From Tetramitus jugosus (Eukaryota; Heterolobosea; Eutetramitea; Acrasida; Vahlkampfiidae): a stretch of DNA of 64,000 bases. The notes below the pieces were generated by a model. The model saw only the letters and a list, made by a program, of their open reading frames with translations, did not search any database and was not told the DNA's origin. Below, piece after piece: positions 40,567 through 50,162 of this stretch. Each line of letters starts with the position of its first letter. Position 1 is the first letter of the stretch. The stretch covers positions 372,001 to 436,000 of the forward strand of contig OW569374.1 in the NCBI GenBank assembly GCA_937625935.1, written 5' to 3'. Both the position numbers and the translations under genes were made by a program.

Positions 40567-43188
40567 TTAGCGACTCATCTCATTCACGATTGTCAATGAC
40601 TCTTGAAGACCTAACCTTTCCTCCATTTTAGCAAGCAGCCCAGATACAAGTCGTGCAAAGAGAGCTGCAAAGTCTGAACCAAAATATTTTGGAAGAGAAT
40701 CCCCGGAAATGTACCTTCCAATCTCATCAATATAATCCATGTAATGCTCCTCATCGGGTACAGGCATGAACCACTCTGTGTTTGTGATTACCAGTCTTGC
40801 ATAATGAGCAAACACAACACCAACAGAAAACAGGTCGTTCATTGGCCCTATAGTTGTATCTATCTTTCGTGCCGCAAATGGTTTTGTTCCATAGGTTATC
40901 CATCTAAAAGCTGTCTGACCCACCTCAAATGTTCTTCCAAAGTTAAAGTCAATCAGTACTGGATCACACAACTCAAACTCTTTTCCTCCTTCGTGATTCT
41001 TCAGAGTTGTACCTGCCAGTCTAAACATCACATTCGACAATGAAAGATCGTGGTGAAGCACACCAACAGAGTGAGTTTGCTTTAATCCTTGTAGAATTCC
41101 CTTGAAAGTGCGACAGATAACCTTCTTCTGTTGAGAAACACTTAAACGACGAAATGAATGATCAAAGTAGTCATCGTAAGCGATTAATGGCTCAGTGATA
41201 GTGACATAACAGAGTGGCTCCACGTCATAAGTTTCAACCATCGTTTTCATCCAATCAGGGAACAAATTGATCTCAAAGTGGCTGTACACTTTGGATATAT
41301 TAACATGGTTTAACTCTTTGATGCGAGCCATTACAGTCTTTTCCCTCGATTCGCCCAATGATATTTTTGCAAATGCACGTCCCTCAGGTCTCATGACCAT
41401 GAATGCGTATGTTCGATCAGTTTTCTCCAACACAGATACTTTGACCAAGTTGAGCTTTCTCTCGATCCTCTGAATGCTGCAATAATAGCTATTCTGAGAG
41501 CAAGGCACCGATGAGTTAGTTCCTGTGTTTGACGAGTTGTCGTTATTAGGATTTGGTTGCTTCGTTTGTGATTTTGGGGGTTCAAAGTCGTGAGATGCAT
41601 CATCTTTAGTATTGGATTCCTCATTATCGCTCTGATCATCTGGCAGGTCGAAGGATAAAGCATGGGCGGATGCTATGTGAGTAGCTGTGACACACATTTC
41701 TTGGTCATCCTCTCGCCAAACCACTATAGATTTGGGAAAACTTGCCTCTCCAAATACATAACAGTCACCTTTCGGTGATTGAACGAGAGCAACGATATGC
41801 TTACGCATTAAAGCAAGAAGTGCAAGCTCGGTACGAGTATCTTGACCCCACCTGTGCGCTATCGTACTCAAGTAAGCCTTCAAGGTCTTCACGTCATTGT
41901 CGCAGACTTGTTCAAACAAGGGAGTTAGTCTCAGAGCACGTAATACTTCACTTCTTGTAACAGTGGCTATATCAATGTCACTATCGTAATATTCTGTGGA
42001 AGGATTTATGCTTGGATATGTCCGTTTGGCAGCAGTTGTTGAAATTTTCTTGGCTTTTGCACTGTTCATCCATTTAAACTCGTCCTCTCCTTTTGCAGGT
42101 TTATAATGGCTCCAATAACTGCAAACTCGATATCCAATTTCCCAAAGGAGCACGAGACAAGCTTTCATATCAGCTGGTTCGTTATACTTGTAAATCTTTG
42201 AATGTTGTAAGCGGTAGTGAACAGCATTCTCTTGATCTTCGCTGACAATTTCAGTTGAGATTGAGAGAATACATAGACCATCAGATCCTGCGAGAATACC
42301 ATACAACTCCAATTTCTTGGCGGCTTCACTGCTTAATGACAAATTTTCAATAATATGCTTGAGCATGCATCGCATCTCAAAACACACTTTCATAAAGTCT
42401 TTGTGAGCAAATATATTACTACCCATCGCACTACGTTGTACTTCAACGGTAAGCACATAGATGGGAGAAAGAGAATTTTGGAAAACAGATGTGAAGGCCT
42501 CACTTAATTCTAAGGTAATATCAGCTCTCAGAAAGTGTTTAGCCTTTGTAGCTAGTTGTGCCCGATTTTCCTGTAAGTGTAGTTCGATTGTAGGACAATC
42601 ATACTTTTGGTCACAGTCAATAATGAATACCTTCGGAATTACTTGCTCCAACGCCCGGACAATCAAAAATCCAACTGTATACGAATGAATTGTTCTCTCA
42701 GAGATACCATGGCACTGTGATATCTGGCTAATAAATGAGAAGGTGTTACTGTGATCTGCCTCCTCAATGTTCTTCTTTGCTTTTTCAAACTCGCCCGAGT
42801 GAAGGACATCATGGGAACTCTTGGTTTCGATAGAGAGTTTCATCAATTCATCAGGATAGTACTTGATGTGCCACGAATTCAAAAATTGTCCCACTACTGT
42901 CTTTGGATCAATTTTATGCGCAGCATTGTGGTTGTCAATGACAGAATCCACATTCTTAAGACTTGGGTTCATGAATAGATCAACTGATAATGGAATTTCT
43001 TCTTCAACTGATTCATAGAGATTTCTAAGTATGGAAATGTTCAATGTGTTCAACTTGTTTGCTATGATTTGCCGTTCCTGTTCTTCATTTGGGGAGGCTT
43101 CCTCATGTGTGCTTGCTATCTTAATCTTTTTTGTTGGATGTTCTCGCACTTCCTTTTCACAACAGGCTATTTCCTTGCGTTTCGTCAT
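40567..43188 (-). CDS. Large atypical kinase-domain protein, possibly Crinkler/FunK1-like
   Basis: 873 residues. The N-terminus is basic (MTKRKEIACCEKEV; HPTKKIKI). Residues 60-390 form a mixed alpha/beta region with LTVEVQRSAMGSNIF and LELYGILAGSDGLCILSIS, which resembles the nuclease-like domain placed before kinase domains in Crinkler/RHS-type and FunK1-type proteins. A Gln/Asn/Ser-rich linker lies near 550-580. The kinase-like domain spans about 600-860. Its catalytic loop is VLHHDLSLSNVMF (HHD 712-714, with Asp714 and the later Asn kept), and the metal site is LIDFNFGR (DFN at 747-749 in place of DFG). The catalytic and metal Asp residues are present, so activity is possible. The family assignment is tentative. 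Confidence 0.65.
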   Translation of the reverse strand: MTKRKEIACCEKEVREHPTKKIKIASTHEEASPNEEQERQIIANKLNTLNISILRNLYESVEEEIPLSVDLFMNPSLKNVDSVIDNHNAAHKIDPKTVVGQFLNSWHIKYYPDELMKLSIETKSSHDVLHSGEFEKAKKNIEEADHSNTFSFISQISQCHGISERTIHSYTVGFLIVRALEQVIPKVFIIDCDQKYDCPTIELHLQENRAQLATKAKHFLRADITLELSEAFTSVFQNSLSPIYVLTVEVQRSAMGSNIFAHKDFMKVCFEMRCMLKHIIENLSLSSEAAKKLELYGILAGSDGLCILSISTEIVSEDQENAVHYRLQHSKIYKYNEPADMKACLVLLWEIGYRVCSYWSHYKPAKGEDEFKWMNSAKAKKISTTAAKRTYPSINPSTEYYDSDIDIATVTRSEVLRALRLTPLFEQVCDNDVKTLKAYLSTIAHRWGQDTRTELALLALMRKHIVALVQSPKGDCYVFGEASFPKSIVVWREDDQEMCVTATHIASAHALSFDLPDDQSDNEESNTKDDASHDFEPPKSQTKQPNPNNDNSSNTGTNSSVPCSQNSYYCSIQRIERKLNLVKVSVLEKTDRTYAFMVMRPEGRAFAKISLGESREKTVMARIKELNHVNISKVYSHFEINLFPDWMKTMVETYDVEPLCYVTITEPLIAYDDYFDHSFRRLSVSQQKKVICRTFKGILQGLKQTHSVGVLHHDLSLSNVMFRLAGTTLKNHEGGKEFELCDPVLIDFNFGRTFEVGQTAFRWITYGTKPFAARKIDTTIGPMNDLFSVGVVFAHYARLVITNTEWFMPVPDEEHYMDYIDEIGRYISGDSLPKYFGSDFAALFARLVSGLLAKMEERLGLQESLTIVNEMSR

Positions 43189-43350
43189 TGTGTGTTAACC
43201 CTCAGTTTTTCACAGTGTAGCACTTGTTTTAGAGGCGAGATTGAAGCGGGAAGGCAAGAACTGGCTATCATGAAAGGTAATTAATTACAACAGTTTCGGA
43301 AGTGGTGCGGGAAGGCAAGAGCTTCTGACCAAGTAAGTCCATTTTTCATC
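43189..43350. repeat. Direct repeat in the divergent intergenic region
   Basis: The 14-mer GCGGGAAGGCAAGA occurs at 43246-43259 and again at 43307-43320, 61 bases apart, in the space between the atypical kinase start and the 5S relic. Flanks of the two copies differ. Confidence 0.6.
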
Positions 43351-43453
43351 TTGCAAGCGCACTCATGGAACCACCTCTTCCCATTTAGAATCCAAAAGAT
43401 AACTCTTCTGGTGGATGGAGATAGGAGACCCCTCGAGAACCCTCCCTTGGTAA
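43351..43453 (+). pseudogene. 5S rRNA relic or variant
   Basis: ATGGAACCACCTCTTCCCAT and, further on, GAGATAGGAGA and AGAACCCTC are shared with the intact 5S gene at 45918. About 9 bases are missing in the loop region, the GAAGTTAAGC box is altered to AAAGATAACT, and there is no T run after the 3' end. The ends TTGCAAG and CTTGGTAA can still pair with one bulge. It sits 64 bp upstream of the next gene's start codon. Confidence 0.7.
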
Positions 43454-43517
43454 TGTCGGAAACTACTTTCCTTAAATCCAAAAAACAGAAAAACCGCCAA
43501 TACAAAAAAAACAACAG

Positions 43518-45902
43518 ATGAAAGATGATCAAGTTGATGCATACACCTATGAACTTGTCAATCAAATTGCAAGAGAGCCCAACTGGTCTAGTGCTCCACC
43601 TTTGATTTCCCAGTTGAAGCTCAAGATATCAAGCCAATCCAAGCTCAATCATACCAAGGGTGATGATTCCACATCACTAAAAAACACATTTCAAAGCCAA
43701 TTACAAGAGTGTTTGCGTTGTGGTATTGTGTCTGATATGGATCGAGAGTCCATGAAGGGTTATATCACACTACTGCAAACTATTCTTGGTCGTTTCATGT
43801 CCTGTAAACTGATCCTATCAAGTAGCTCTTCCTCCTCAAGTGTAAGCTCAATAGTGCCTCTGGATCAATATAATAAAGATTTCAAAAATGAGGGTGACCG
43901 TGAGAATGACAACGACAATGGTCCAATGGTGGATGATTGGTTGGTTCAAATGTTTCTTGGTCATCATGATGACAAAACGAATAACAAGGCTTCTCTCATG
44001 GACATGCTTGTCAAGTGCATACGACACAGCATTTTTGAAAGTCAAGAAGAAAATTGTGATGATGAAATCGTCACAGGCAAGCTGATAAAGAAGACAAATG
44101 AAGAGAAGAAAAAGTTGTGGATGGGTGGAATTGAATACATGAATCAATTGTATGACAAGTGGAGTGAAGAACCATACTTTGGGGTTGTAACTCAGAATGA
44201 ACTATTGAAAAAGTTCTTGTTGAGACTGTTCAAGTCGTGCAATGTTCAAACCTTCTACACAAAAGAACAATTGATGAAGGCATATCGTGTCTGGTACTGG
44301 TCTCTCACGCTTGAAGATGTGAGCTATGTTTTGTCTCATGAGCCCACCTTCCAAGAGTTGGACGATGAATCAATGGAGAGTCAATTGGTGTACGTACCAG
44401 CCTACTTTTACGATGGGGAGGCTGAGATATGGACATTGGAGCTAGTTCGTGACGCGTTCTTGGCAAAACGTGAGCAGTTCAAGACAATCGATGATGTGTG
44501 GATGAATAGTATAGTAACTGTTGCTCTCTATACTGTACTTAATAATTTTGAAACGTCTCCGTTGGTCGGGCAGTACTCATCATATTTGTTCCCAGTTCGT
44601 GGCACAATCGATGATTCCTTTTCTTCGATGATATACTTGCTCATGTTGTATCATGGATGTTCTGACAAAGCGATTCAAAACACACACAAAGCAGATATTC
44701 AGCTTGCTGTGACTCAAGGAATGGAAATTGACAATGTTGAAATTAGGATGTTGTGTACTGTTATCCTCGAAATTTTGCATCATGTTGTATTCGCTGACAT
44801 GTTTGAATCGTTGAAACCATGTTTGAGAAATGTGGCCCTGACCTCAACTGATTCTCCTACAAAAAGATTGCTCTGCAATGTTTTGGTTCGGCATGCCAAA
44901 GTGGTCTTTCGAAAGGATACTCCCGTTGCTCATTTCATGATACCATTCATATTCGGTCTTGCTTCTGAACTCTCTGAAAGGCTTGACTTGACATTTTCAT
45001 TGCATTTGTCTAGATTGTTGTGCCAATTCACTGAATATGCCAACATAGAGGCTGACAAGTTGTCATTGTATGTGTGTTCTCTAACAGCCACATTGGAGAA
45101 CAGAGAGAAAGTTTATCTCTCTAATCCTAATGCTTCGTCAAGGAACAAGGTCTTTGAGACATTCCGTGCTATCTCCTTTGTACCAGAAACCGCAATGTTG
45201 ATTGACGCTGATGCTTTGTGTGGCTTCTATCGTGTCATACATCGTTGTTTGACTGCTGAGGATGACACAATCAGAGAAAATAGTTGGGTTCTCTATTCTC
45301 GAGCCATCCGAAACAAAAGTCTCGATTGTATGGAGGAAGTTCACAGAAACTCGCCTGCATGTAACATGAGTTTGTTTTTTTACACATTTTCTTTGATAAT
45401 CGGGGGACCAGTGGAGCTTGGTAAGCTGAAAGCTGGAAGGGCATTACTGATTCAGTATTATCAAGAACAAACTCATGAGGAACTGGAACACTTTCACAAT
45501 CAAATGCTCCCATTCTACTGCGAAAAGTTATCAGAGGGATTGATAAGGTCAACAACAGTTGAATCGAAAGAAGAAGCATTTTTGTCTCTGGGTCTGTTGT
45601 ATTGCATTGCTCCGGATCTGATTCGAAATTCTGATTCATTTCTCATGCAAGCCTATCTTGAAACCTTTGACGAAGGTGAATACTTTGCTAAAATGATCGA
45701 AGATAAACCAACCGATGTTGCTTGCTGGTTGGCGTACTTGGAGCTCACCCTTGATGTTACCTCATTATACGACCAAGATAATCAAGTTAAGTTCATTCTG
45801 AAAGAACTGTACTATACTGACGTTTATCAAAAGAATCAACAACTTCTTCAGCCGCTCGTCTCGCGGCTATGGGTGGGCAGCAGTTCCGCAGAAATTGCTT
45901 GA
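43518..45902 (+). CDS. Unknown large helical protein
   Basis: 794 residues from an ATG. The composition and spacing of Leu-rich helices (LSLYVCSLTATLENREKVYL, CGFYRVIHRCLTAEDDTIRE) suggest an alpha-solenoid, HEAT/ARM-like, but I cannot define repeats with confidence. Segments of Ser and Asp/Asn repeats occur around 105-140. No signal peptide or membrane span. It begins 64 bp after the 5S relic, and its stop codon is 15 bp before the intact 5S rRNA gene. The function is unknown. Confidence 0.72.
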   Translation: MKDDQVDAYTYELVNQIAREPNWSSAPPLISQLKLKISSQSKLNHTKGDDSTSLKNTFQSQLQECLRCGIVSDMDRESMKGYITLLQTILGRFMSCKLILSSSSSSSSVSSIVPLDQYNKDFKNEGDRENDNDNGPMVDDWLVQMFLGHHDDKTNNKASLMDMLVKCIRHSIFESQEENCDDEIVTGKLIKKTNEEKKKLWMGGIEYMNQLYDKWSEEPYFGVVTQNELLKKFLLRLFKSCNVQTFYTKEQLMKAYRVWYWSLTLEDVSYVLSHEPTFQELDDESMESQLVYVPAYFYDGEAEIWTLELVRDAFLAKREQFKTIDDVWMNSIVTVALYTVLNNFETSPLVGQYSSYLFPVRGTIDDSFSSMIYLLMLYHGCSDKAIQNTHKADIQLAVTQGMEIDNVEIRMLCTVILEILHHVVFADMFESLKPCLRNVALTSTDSPTKRLLCNVLVRHAKVVFRKDTPVAHFMIPFIFGLASELSERLDLTFSLHLSRLLCQFTEYANIEADKLSLYVCSLTATLENREKVYLSNPNASSRNKVFETFRAISFVPETAMLIDADALCGFYRVIHRCLTAEDDTIRENSWVLYSRAIRNKSLDCMEEVHRNSPACNMSLFFYTFSLIIGGPVELGKLKAGRALLIQYYQEQTHEELEHFHNQMLPFYCEKLSEGLIRSTTVESKEEAFLSLGLLYCIAPDLIRNSDSFLMQAYLETFDEGEYFAKMIEDKPTDVACWLAYLELTLDVTSLYDQDNQVKFILKELYYTDVYQKNQQLLQPLVSRLWVGSSSAEIA

Positions 45903-45917
45903 CAGTGCACATAGGAT

Positions 45918-46036
45918 GTCTACGTTCATACAACAATGGAACCACCTCTTCCCATTTCGAATAGAGAAGTTAAGCATTTTCTGGCTGAGTTAGTATTGAG
46001 ATAGGAGACTACTCAAGAACCCTCAGTGATGTAGGC
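45918..46036 (+). rRNA. 5S ribosomal RNA
   Basis: A 119-nt sequence with the 5S pattern. CCCATTTCGAATAGAGAAGT followed by TAAGC matches the universal CCCAUCCGAACUCAGAAGUUAAGC region (loop B, helix III and the internal promoter). The ends GTCTAC and GTAGGC pair to form helix I, and a TTTTT pol III terminator follows at 46037. Length is as expected for 5S. It is transcribed by RNA polymerase III with internal control elements. In Naegleria the large rRNAs are on an extrachromosomal plasmid, so a dispersed chromosomal 5S gene fits. Confidence 0.9.
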
Positions 46037-46041
46037 TTTTT
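46037..46041 (+). terminator. Pol III terminator of the 5S gene
   Basis: A run of five T immediately after the 5S helix I, the standard pol III stop. Confidence 0.75.
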
Positions 46042-46270
46042 ATCTTTCTCCAACTTCCCTCGACTTTATTAAAACGAGACAAAGTGGTGTCCGGTCCACT
46101 AAATTCGAACTTCTCTTTGTCTCTCCATTTTTCAAATCAATTGGCAGCAAATGATACGTTGTCATTTCTCGGAGAGGGATCTCTTGCAACAAAACCAAGT
46201 GCAGCAAAAAATACATGCAAAGAGTTAAAATACAACTAATTTATCAACTTAGATTCAATGTCGAGCAAGA

Positions 46271-47521
46271 CTACTGTGAATCAAGCAGACTTGGAACAAA
46301 GTGCTGAGACTTCACGGAGGAATACTTTGTAATGAAACGATGGTTCAGCAACTCTGATGTGGATGCTCTCTCATTTTCTTGGAAACGCATGCACAATCCC
46401 AGAAAATCAAGTAAGCAAGGACTAAAGCTCTTGCACGTGAACAAATCCTTCAATTCAATGCGTGAGAGATGCTTGCCTTGCTTGATCTTCCGATAGGTGC
46501 TCCTCGAATCTAGACTAAACCAGATGGGAAGTCCCTGCAGACACAATTCCCACAATAGCACACCCAACGACCAAATATCAGACTTTTTGCTAAAGCTGCC
46601 ATTCTTGGAGACCTCAGGAGCCAACTTGTACATACCACCAATATTCCATGGCGACCGATCAATCAAACTATAATTTTCCTTGCTCATCAAGTCAACCTCC
46701 TTCAATTTAAATTGATAATCATCTCCTATCAAAACATTTTTCAAGGAAAGATTTTTGTAACATGTTTGCAGTTCATCATGCACGTATCGCAATCCTAGAA
46801 GCACATGTCGAACAATAACTGAAAGTTGACCTTCCAAAAAATAATTCCGTGAAGAGTCGCGATATCTTGAACGACTCTCATTCCTGCCTCTGCAATTTCC
46901 ATCACTCGTCGTAGCTTTCGGTGAACCACCACTATTCCCGCCAAAATTTTCATTCATGGAACGAATCAGTTCAAACAATGTTCCGTGTTTACAGTGCTCC
47001 ATCTCGACATACACTACAGTGTGTTTTTTCCTTGTTGAGAAATGAGCCAAAGTTCTCTTGTATTGAACAATGTGTCGCCTAGCATTCACATTATCATCCC
47101 TACTACAGTGATCTAGCAGAGAGATTTGATGATCCATTTGAATCATCTTTAGCTTTGAATCAATAACAAACCGGTTGAGCCTGGACACTTGATGAGTGCT
47201 CTTCAATTGAGCAACAATGCAATCACTACCGTTGCTGTTGTTACTCATCATCATGTTGTTAATGTTACAATAATGGTTTTCCAGAATGAAATTTTGTCTG
47301 TTTTGATGCGCAATTCTCTGTTTGAATAGAGTCAATGCCCTTTCATATTTTATCATCTCTGGATCATCGATGGATGTAGTTGCAATATCTTTACAATTGC
47401 AGGATTCATTGTTGTTGTTCTGAGCGTTGTTCTGTTTTTGTTGCTTTTTCCGTCTGAAAAATTTTTGGATGGCCTGAGGCACGAGAGAATAGGTCTGTAG
47501 AGAAGAGGATAAGGTGGGCAT
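46271..47521 (-). CDS. Pseudokinase, kinase fold without catalytic residues
   Basis: 416 residues from the ATG complementary to 47519-47521; the frame extends upstream only to a TTG. A basic and Asn-rich N-terminus is followed by a degenerate small lobe with no clear Gly-rich loop. The large lobe is recognisable: VRHVLLGLRYVHDELQTCYK, then NLSLKNVLIG. The catalytic-loop HRD is replaced by YKN (255-257), so the catalytic Asp is lost. The DFG position reads EVDL. The structural motifs are kept: KLAPEV (299-304), SDIWSLGVLLWEL (314-326) and Arg386 in the final helix. It should not transfer phosphate in the normal way. It may act as a scaffold or allosteric partner. Confidence 0.75.
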   Translation of the reverse strand: MPTLSSSLQTYSLVPQAIQKFFRRKKQQKQNNAQNNNNESCNCKDIATTSIDDPEMIKYERALTLFKQRIAHQNRQNFILENHYCNINNMMMSNNSNGSDCIVAQLKSTHQVSRLNRFVIDSKLKMIQMDHQISLLDHCSRDDNVNARRHIVQYKRTLAHFSTRKKHTVVYVEMEHCKHGTLFELIRSMNENFGGNSGGSPKATTSDGNCRGRNESRSRYRDSSRNYFLEGQLSVIVRHVLLGLRYVHDELQTCYKNLSLKNVLIGDDYQFKLKEVDLMSKENYSLIDRSPWNIGGMYKLAPEVSKNGSFSKKSDIWSLGVLLWELCLQGLPIWFSLDSRSTYRKIKQGKHLSRIELKDLFTCKSFSPCLLDFLGLCMRFQENERASTSELLNHRFITKYSSVKSQHFVPSLLDSQ

Positions 47522-47906
47522 GGGTACCAATGTTGCTATTTGTGTGTTTTGCCTTGGTTTTGTTTTTGATAATGTGTTTGTTGCATCACACAATGAAAAG
47601 AAGCTTTTATGTCTGTCTCATCAACCATGCTTTGGTCTCCGGAGGTGTATTTTTTGTGCGACAGGTGACATTGGAGGGAAGTGAGATGTCAAGTGTTCTT
47701 CCAAAAGGGAACCCACTTCCACAAAATAGGTTTTTCGAGACAGAATTTGGTTTTTATGATGCATTGAAACAATCACAGCTCAACAAACACGACATCGCTA
47801 AACTTTTTTGGGATGGAATGCCGAAGCAGCACATGAGAAACCAAAGAGGATATCGACTTTTGTATGTGGCGTCTCCGTAAAACGCTTGAGGATCCTTTGA
47901 TTCGAT
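47522..47906. other. Intergenic, pseudokinase promoter
   Basis: About 385 bases. A 116-codon plus-strand frame (47530-47880) starts with ATG at the pseudokinase start, but it has no family and is likely chance. Confidence 0.4.
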
Positions 47907-49814
47907 TTATCTCCTTGTCATGATTCTCTTGGTCTTTGGTTTCATGATTTTCATCAACTCTGGGTCACCAGTGAACATTTCTTGCATTTTAGCAAAGCCA
48001 TCTGGACCGTCAAATTTGCTCATGTCAGTTCCCTTCTTTGCCATCGTTTCATAGAATGACCTCATCTTGTCAAACATTTTCAACATCTTGTTCACTTCAA
48101 TGACATCGACATTGGCACTCCTTGCAATCTGAATACGTCTTGCACTCGAACTCTTAATGATTTGAGGATTTGAGACTTCATCAGGTGTCATATGAGAGAT
48201 GATGGCACCATGTGTTGCAAACGTTTCTTCTCCAGCAATATTCTCCAATGCGCCAGAGTATTGTTGCATCTTTTGACCAATTTCACCAGGCATGTAAGAG
48301 GCCATACTTGCCATACCACCCATCTTCTTAAACATTTGAGTCATTTTCAAGTATTCAGCAAAGTCATAACCAGTCTTTGAAATCTTGCCCATGGTTGCCT
48401 TGAGTGCCTCTGGACTGAATCGATCATCGCCACCAGCAGCAGACATGACACGTCTAGTCATTGCACCAATATCACCCTGTCCCATGATACGATCAGCCAT
48501 ACCTCTCGGATCAAAGATATCCAGAGCGTTCAATCCTTCACCTGTACCAATCAACTTGATTGGCACACCGGTTCTTGCCTTCATTGAGATTGCAGCACCA
48601 CCTCTTGCATCACCATCCAATCTTGTGAGTACGATACCAGACAAGCCCAGATTTTCATGAAACTGCTTTGCAATATTCACAGCTTCATTACCCAACATGG
48701 CATCAGCCACCAACAGAGTTTCCAATCCGTACCCTGGCAAAATCTCGTACTTTAAACTGGAAAAGTGATTGATTCGATTGAGCAACTCATCGTGCACTTG
48801 CTTAATCTCATCCATCATTTGTGTATCGATTTGCATACGACCTGCTGTATCCACCACAATCAACCAATCATTTCTCGCATCATTCTCCCACATTTCCTTC
48901 TCCAAGTAATCCCATGCATGTTTAATGATGGAAACTGGATTGGTTTCTTCAGAGTTGATTGGCAATGATGGTGCATCAATCTGTTGTGCCAATCGCTCCA
49001 ATTGTTGCATGGCAGCTGGTCTATACGTGTCCAACGAGATCAAAAATGGTTTCAATTCTCTTTGATTCCAATTTTGAACTGCAGCAGCAGCAGAATCGCT
49101 TGTCTCTTGTTGTTGTGGCAACTTTTGTTGCTTATTAATCAATTGATAATTCGATCGAGCATATTGAACCAATTTGGCACATGTCGTCGTCTTACCTGAA
49201 CCTTGAGTTCCCGCCACTAAAATCACCGAAATTTTTCCCTTTTCGCGACCTTGTTCCCTCTCTGCTTCACTCGTCTTTGCTAAAAACATGTTGAGCGGAG
49301 AATGTTCCGTACCCAACAAATCAGTCAAATGTTTCTGAACGAGTGCATACACGGTGGCTGCCTTTGGTAGTTCATCAACGACTTTTTGACCCACAATTTC
49401 ATTCTTTAGCTTTGCAATGAATTCGTCTACTACAATCTGAGAAACATCGGATTGGATGAGTGCGAGACGAACGTTACTCATTGCTGCATTGACATCGTTT
49501 TGAGTCAAAAATTTTTTACGGTTGAGACTGTCCATGACATTTTTGATTTTGGAGCTGACGGAGCCTAACATACCAACGGCTTTCATTGTCATGTTGGATG
49601 CATAATATCGTTGTTGTTGTTGTTGAGCATGGTGAGTCATGTGATGTTGATGAGAAAATGTAGTGTTTTTTGATGATGATGATGATGATGATAGGGTGGA
49701 GAAGGAGAGGTGTTGTGTTGATGATGGAACGAGGAGCATTCTTCTGTGGTTGTTGCGACTGCCAACAACAATTGCAGAGTGGCGCAATGCTTTGGATAGA
49801 ATTTGTCTTTTCAT
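47907..49814 (-). CDS. ffh: Mitochondrial bacterial-type signal recognition particle GTPase (Ffh)
   Basis: 635 residues. The N-terminus (1-70) is rich in Arg, Ser, His and Gln and has no acidic residue, ending RYYASN, as a mitochondrial presequence. The N domain has LTQNDVNAAMSNVRLALIQS. The GTPase has AGTQGSGKTTTCAKLVQYAR (201-220), DTYRPAAMQQ (262-271), DTAGRMQID (322-330) and LTRLDGDARGG (396-406). A Gln/Ala-rich insert lies at about 221-252. The Met-rich M domain (480-600) contains LKMTQMFKKMGGMASMASYM. In the M-domain RNA-binding helix-turn, SSARRIQIARSANVDV replaces the usual RRxRIAxGSGxxV pattern, so the GSG is RSAN. The protein resembles bacterial Ffh more than cytosolic SRP54, with a targeting sequence. 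It should take part in membrane insertion of mitochondrially encoded proteins, or be a reduced relic of it. Confidence 0.85.
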   Translation of the reverse strand: MKRQILSKALRHSAIVVGSRNNHRRMLLVPSSTQHLSFSTLSSSSSSSKNTTFSHQHHMTHHAQQQQQRYYASNMTMKAVGMLGSVSSKIKNVMDSLNRKKFLTQNDVNAAMSNVRLALIQSDVSQIVVDEFIAKLKNEIVGQKVVDELPKAATVYALVQKHLTDLLGTEHSPLNMFLAKTSEAEREQGREKGKISVILVAGTQGSGKTTTCAKLVQYARSNYQLINKQQKLPQQQETSDSAAAAVQNWNQRELKPFLISLDTYRPAAMQQLERLAQQIDAPSLPINSEETNPVSIIKHAWDYLEKEMWENDARNDWLIVVDTAGRMQIDTQMMDEIKQVHDELLNRINHFSSLKYEILPGYGLETLLVADAMLGNEAVNIAKQFHENLGLSGIVLTRLDGDARGGAAISMKARTGVPIKLIGTGEGLNALDIFDPRGMADRIMGQGDIGAMTRRVMSAAGGDDRFSPEALKATMGKISKTGYDFAEYLKMTQMFKKMGGMASMASYMPGEIGQKMQQYSGALENIAGEETFATHGAIISHMTPDEVSNPQIIKSSSARRIQIARSANVDVIEVNKMLKMFDKMRSFYETMAKKGTDMSKFDGPDGFAKMQEMFTGDPELMKIMKPKTKRIMTRR

Positions 49815-50162
49815 TTTTTTCGTTTTTTTCGTATTGTTTTTTGCTTTTTGATTTTCGGTTGTTTCTCCGGTGGGCCAATTTTTTCCTTTTCGCGCGCACA
49901 GGTGAGCACTTACAGTGCTTCAACTGAACAAATACCAAAGAGTTATGGATGATAACAATGGATTAGGCACCGCACTGACAAAGTGAAACCATGTGACTCC
50001 AATCCAGGTTGGTTTCCACCGAAAAATTCCTTATGACAGGAGGAAAGGACATTTTCGTTAAAAGATAATTGACGAGTTCTTAGAGGTGGTTGGAAATTAT
50101 TCAGATTTATTCAGATCATTACTATCTAATGGAGAATAATAGATGAACAAGTGAGGCTGCGC
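49815..50162. other. Intergenic, ffh leader and APMAP-like 3' end
   Basis: About 350 bases with T runs just upstream of the ffh start. No gene recognised. Confidence 0.4.

Noticed and set aside
47530-47880. 116-codon plus-strand frame beside the pseudokinase start
   Set aside because: Has an ATG but lies in the promoter region, and no motif supports it.
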